64,000 nt of DNA from assembly GCF_951229915.1 (NCBI RefSeq), contig NZ_OX579588.1, forward strand, positions 1,641,001-1,705,000, in the 5' to 3' direction. Position numbers and translations under genes: made by a program. The first letter of the stretch is position 1. Every line of letters begins with the position of its first letter. Source of the DNA: Candidatus Ornithobacterium hominis (GTDB lineage Bacteria; Bacteroidota; Bacteroidia; Flavobacteriales; Weeksellaceae). A model generated the notes under the pieces. That model was not told where the DNA came from. It saw nothing but the letters and a program-made list of their open reading frames with translations, and ran no database searches. Shown piece after piece: positions 60,972-64,000 of this stretch.

Positions 60972-62231
60972 TTAAAATTTTATTTTCTCCAAAGTCATTC
61001 CTCTAGAACCTTTGACCAAAATCGTGGCTGGAGGTAATGGATTTTCTTTTAAATAATTTTTAAATTCATTTACAGATTTGAATTTCTTGGCTTGCTGTGT
61101 TTGAATTTGACTGAAGTTCTCCCCGAGCAAGAAAATTTCATCTAAATCTAATGACTCTGCTAAGTCAGTGATTTTTTGATGTTCGCTTTTGGCATGCCTC
61201 CCCAGCTCAAACATATCGCCTAAAATGGCTATTCTCTTGCCTGATTTACTTGCTAAATTTTTCAGTGCCACCTCCATACTTGTAGGGTTGGCGTTGTAGG
61301 AATCCATAATAATGGTTAGCTGCTCTTTTTTCACAATTTGTGAACGATTGAGCTGTGGCCAATAATTTTCTATCGCTTTTTTGATGGAATTTAAATTTAC
61401 TCCAAAATGTAACGCTATACTCACCGCTGCTGCAATATTTATCGCATTGTAATGCCCTGTGAGATGAGAATTAATTTCAGTCTCTCGGAATTCAATTGTT
61501 GCGTTTTCAGAATTTTTTAAAGGCTTAAAAAAATAATCTACTTCAGGGTTTTCAAATCCAAATTTTAAGTTTTTAATATTCTTTGTTCGCTGAATTTGAA
61601 TAGCATCATCAGCATTCACAAAAGCGAAAGCTTTATTTATTCTTAGAAAATCATACAATTCAGACTTGGCTGCAATCACACCCTCTAAGTTCCCAAAGCC
61701 TTCTAAATGTGCTTTCCCAAAATTGGTTATGTATCCATGCGTCGGAGCAGCAATGCGAGTAAGTGTTGCAATCTCTTCAGGGTGGTTGGCGCCCATTTCT
61801 ATCACAGCCATTTCATGTGATTTTTGAATCGAAAGTAAAGTTAACGGCACACCGATGTGATTGTTTAAATTGCCTTGCGTGAAAGCAACTTTAAATTTTG
61901 GAGACAAAGCGGTAGCTATCAATTCTTTAGTCGTCGTTTTCCCATTACTCCCTGTGAGTCCAATCACTGGGATGTCTAATTGCTGACGATGAAAATGAGC
62001 TAATTCTTGTAGAAACTTCAAGCTATTCTCTACACGATAAATGTTTTCTCCGTCAACTTCTTCATCTACAATTGCAGCTATGGCTCCAGCAGCTATGGCT
62101 TGTTTGGCATAGTGATTCCCATTGAAGTTTTCTCCTTTTAAAGCTAAAAAAATCTGTTGTGGTTGAATTGTTCGAGAATCAGTATTAATTCCCAATGATT
62201 CTTGGAAAATTTGATAAATTTCTTCTAACAT
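60972..62231 (-). CDS. murF: UDP-N-acetylmuramoyl-tripeptide--D-alanyl-D-alanine ligase
   Basis: A Mur ligase of about 419 residues, adding D-Ala-D-Ala in peptidoglycan synthesis. P-loop GLTGSNGKTTTKE, then MGANHPEEI, YNANPTSME and ILGDMFELG are typical. The ATG at 62231 is chosen because the upstream codons lie inside a terminator-like hairpin. It is downstream of gldJ, a flavobacterial arrangement. Confidence 0.95.
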   Translation of the reverse strand: MLEEIYQIFQESLGINTDSRTIQPQQIFLALKGENFNGNHYAKQAIAAGAIAAIVDEEVDGENIYRVENSLKFLQELAHFHRQQLDIPVIGLTGSNGKTTTKELIATALSPKFKVAFTQGNLNNHIGVPLTLLSIQKSHEMAVIEMGANHPEEIATLTRIAAPTHGYITNFGKAHLEGFGNLEGVIAAKSELYDFLRINKAFAFVNADDAIQIQRTKNIKNLKFGFENPEVDYFFKPLKNSENATIEFRETEINSHLTGHYNAINIAAAVSIALHFGVNLNSIKKAIENYWPQLNRSQIVKKEQLTIIMDSYNANPTSMEVALKNLASKSGKRIAILGDMFELGRHAKSEHQKITDLAESLDLDEIFLLGENFSQIQTQQAKKFKSVNEFKNYLKENPLPPATILVKGSRGMTLEKIKF

Positions 62232-62238
62232 GAATAAT

Positions 62239-62265
62239 AAAAAAGAGGTTGAAAACAACCTCTTA
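62239..62265 (-). terminator. Terminator-like hairpin between gldJ and murF
   Basis: On the minus strand AAGAGGTTG-TTTT-CAACCTCTT is followed by TTTTATTC; a 9-base-pair stem ending about 8 bases before the murF ATG. Likely an intrinsic terminator of gldJ with partial readthrough. Confidence 0.7.
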
Positions 62266-62284
62266 TATTTGAGTTTTAATTAAT

Positions 62285-63919
62285 TTATTTAATACCTCTT
62301 TTGCTTCTATTTTTGTTTGATTTCATTGGCCCAGTATAATCTTGAGCGACACGGAAACCAACCCAAGCTGCAGAACTTGCCTCGTGCATGTATCTTCTTT
62401 GTCCTGGATCTAGCCAGTAGATGTCATCTCTCCAAGAGCCACCTTTTACTACACGCAATTCTTTGCTGATATCGGAGGTTCTTTCTTTGGAGTCTTTATC
62501 TAAAATCACACGTCCATCGTCGGTCATTCTAAAGTTTCTCACTGGTGAATTGTACATATCGGCATTGGTATTATCTGGATTTGTTCCTGCTTTACCGACG
62601 TCTAATGAAGAACGATAGTCTCCATCATTATAATCTCTAGCGTCTTCTATCATTTCTGTGCGGTAAGAACCTGGCAAGGCCTTGGCTAATAATTGACCAT
62701 TGCTCAGCGTATCATATTCTATAGCTCCTTCTTGTACGGTTTCATAACCACCTGTTCCATTCGGGATTTTTCTAGTGTAAATGTTACCTCTATAGTAATT
62801 AAAATCGTTAGCATCATCATCTATAATGGGACGATAAACATCTGCTGTCCATTCAGCTACATTGCCTAGCATTCCGTATAATCCAAATTCGTTTGACGGG
62901 TATTCTTTCACATCGCTAGTGATAGCTGAGCCATCGTTGCCCCATCCTCCGATGCCAGAGTAATCGCCTCTCCCTTGCTTAAAATTGACCATGAAATCGC
63001 CACGTTTTCTCCCCTTAGAGTGTCTCAAATCTTCTCCTGCAATTGGCTTACCTTCGTATTGATTGTAAACGCGGTCTGCTGGTAAAGCTAAAGCAGCGTA
63101 TTCCCATTCTGCTTCGGTCGGTAATCTAAATTTAGGGACTAAGCTTGCATTCATCGTTGAACGATAATTGATTCGTGGATTTGCATTTTTCACTTTAATT
63201 TCTTTCATAATTTTGGCCGTATCAATCACGCCATCTCCTTGGAAAACATTATCTGGATCTTGTTGAAATTTCTCTGTGTTGAAATGATTTGCCCCAAAAT
63301 TTACATCTGGGTTTAAATATAAATCTTTACTCAGGTATCCTTTTTCCATCATTGCTTTTTCGTTAGCCCTATCAGTCAACCAATCGCAGTATCTTTGAGC
63401 CTGCAACCATGTAACGCCTACCACGGGGTAATAGTTAAATGAAGGATTTCTCAAATATTCATTGATGAAAATTTCATTTCTGCTTAATTTATTCCCCCAC
63501 ACTAGCGTATCTGGTAATATACCTTTATTAATGTTTTCATTATTGGGGTCGCTACTAGGGAACACGTAAGAAATCCAAGACATGTATTCTTTGTAATCAT
63601 AGTTAGTCACCTCTGTATCAGCCAAGTAAAATGATCTCACTTGCATACGTCTAGGCGTGTTATTCCAATCTCGCATGACATCGGTTTTTACTTGCCCCAT
63701 TGTGAAGGTTCCTCCTTCTACATAAACCATCCCTTCAGAAGCTTTTTCTTTTTTCTTGTCGCCAGTAAAAAACCACCCTTTTTTATCATTAGGCTTCCAT
63801 CCTGTTCGGCTTGTGTAATTTTTGGTGCCTCCGCCACTTTTCACACCACTCTTATTGCCACAAGAAGTGAGGATAAAGGCCAACACCAAACTTAAAACAA
63901 AAATGAATTTATTATTCAT
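62285..63919 (-). CDS. gldJ: Gliding motility / type IX secretion lipoprotein GldJ
   Basis: A 544-residue lipoprotein with lipobox LTSC (Cys20). An FGE-sulfatase fold starts VYVEGGTFTMGQ (about 70-81) and contains FYLADTEVTNYDY, FRLPTEAEWEYAA, GNVAEWTADVY and RVVKGGSWRDD. GldJ stabilises GldK of the type IX secretion/gliding machinery; this organism need not be motile. An N-terminal glycine-rich stretch is typical. It lies upstream of murF. The window ends 81 bases after its start codon. Confidence 0.93.
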   Translation of the reverse strand: MNNKFIFVLSLVLAFILTSCGNKSGVKSGGGTKNYTSRTGWKPNDKKGWFFTGDKKKEKASEGMVYVEGGTFTMGQVKTDVMRDWNNTPRRMQVRSFYLADTEVTNYDYKEYMSWISYVFPSSDPNNENINKGILPDTLVWGNKLSRNEIFINEYLRNPSFNYYPVVGVTWLQAQRYCDWLTDRANEKAMMEKGYLSKDLYLNPDVNFGANHFNTEKFQQDPDNVFQGDGVIDTAKIMKEIKVKNANPRINYRSTMNASLVPKFRLPTEAEWEYAALALPADRVYNQYEGKPIAGEDLRHSKGRKRGDFMVNFKQGRGDYSGIGGWGNDGSAITSDVKEYPSNEFGLYGMLGNVAEWTADVYRPIIDDDANDFNYYRGNIYTRKIPNGTGGYETVQEGAIEYDTLSNGQLLAKALPGSYRTEMIEDARDYNDGDYRSSLDVGKAGTNPDNTNADMYNSPVRNFRMTDDGRVILDKDSKERTSDISKELRVVKGGSWRDDIYWLDPGQRRYMHEASSAAWVGFRVAQDYTGPMKSNKNRSKRGIK

Positions 63920-64000
63920 TTGACTTTCTATTTTCTTAGTTTGTAATATGCAAAGAAAAAAATTTAGTGCGAATTATACAATTTTTTCTAAGCCTTAAAA

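Noticed and set aside
1..64000. DGR reverse transcriptase or template repeat inside the window
   Set aside because: I found no protein with reverse-transcriptase motifs, and no third copy of the YWSSSA coding tract. If it exists, it is elsewhere.
1..64000. CRISPR array, tRNA, rRNA or insertion sequence
   Set aside because: No regularly spaced repeats, no tRNA cloverleaf or T-loop sequence, and no transposase coding regions were recognised.

Overview
This window is from a low-GC member of the Bacteroidota, class Flavobacteriia. The evidence is a 288-residue primary sigma factor of the short Bacteroidota type, promoters with the TAnnTTTG minus-7 element, a GldJ gliding/type IX secretion lipoprotein next to murF, a fused CcsBA cytochrome c maturation protein, a bipartite transketolase and a bacterial deoxyhypusine-synthase-like gene. 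I cannot name the genus. The features fit a host-associated Weeksellaceae-type organism, but that is inference.

Most of the window is housekeeping. Region 130-3119 is an operon for a LUD protein, CdsA, Psd and RNase Z. Region 3194-7553 has lipoproteins, TesB, a TlpA-like thioredoxin, RNase P RNA on the minus strand, SufE and a GT9 glycosyltransferase. Region 7645-10976 has RpoD, a Cu/Zn superoxide dismutase lipoprotein and a Tat-exported alkaline phosphatase. Region 12681-19282 is a respiratory nitrite-ammonification block: porin, NrfH, NrfA, then CcsBA. Region 19397-24630 has a rhomboid protease and topoisomerase IV (ParC, ParE). Region 27238-37226 has a GNAT/nitrilase fusion, a TPR protein with its outer-membrane partner, FbaA, NhaC and a lipoprotein. 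Region 37256-40216 has an ECF sigma factor with a membrane partner and a nucleoid-associated protein. Region 40439-52262 has aconitase, a Nudix hydrolase, PdhA, E2, Cdd, a ComM-type ATPase, an SDR and a split transketolase. Region 52385-56405 has a PadR/PspC pair and a menaquinone cluster (acyltransferase, hotdog thioesterase, isochorismate synthase). Region 56475-63919 has SpeA with the deoxyhypusine-synthase-like protein, PurK/PurE, MurF and GldJ.

The accessory signal is a pair of unlinked paralogous loci (11140-12625 and 24975-27200). Each encodes a secreted protein ending in a Fibrobacter-succinogenes-major-paralogous (FISUMP, C-type-lectin-like) domain. The copies share a promoter and a roughly 370-nt structured 5' leader. 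The leader carries a (GT)n tract of 11 or 8 units lying in frame in a tiny leader ORF, followed by terminator-like hairpins. The last 50 or so residues of the two domains differ at 29 of 47 aligned codons, with only one synonymous change. Differences concentrate at codon positions 1 and 2 of NNC/NNT codons, and a stretch of about 60 nt after the variable region is identical. This is the pattern expected of variable regions made by a diversity-generating retroelement. No reverse transcriptase or template repeat is in the window, so that reading is inference.

A second genome-scale signal is a short dispersed motif, T-rich/AAGGCTTA/A-rich, found at more than 25 sites in both orientations. It lies mostly between genes and sometimes inside coding frames. 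It resembles DNA-uptake-type or terminator-associated repeats in distribution, but its function is unknown.
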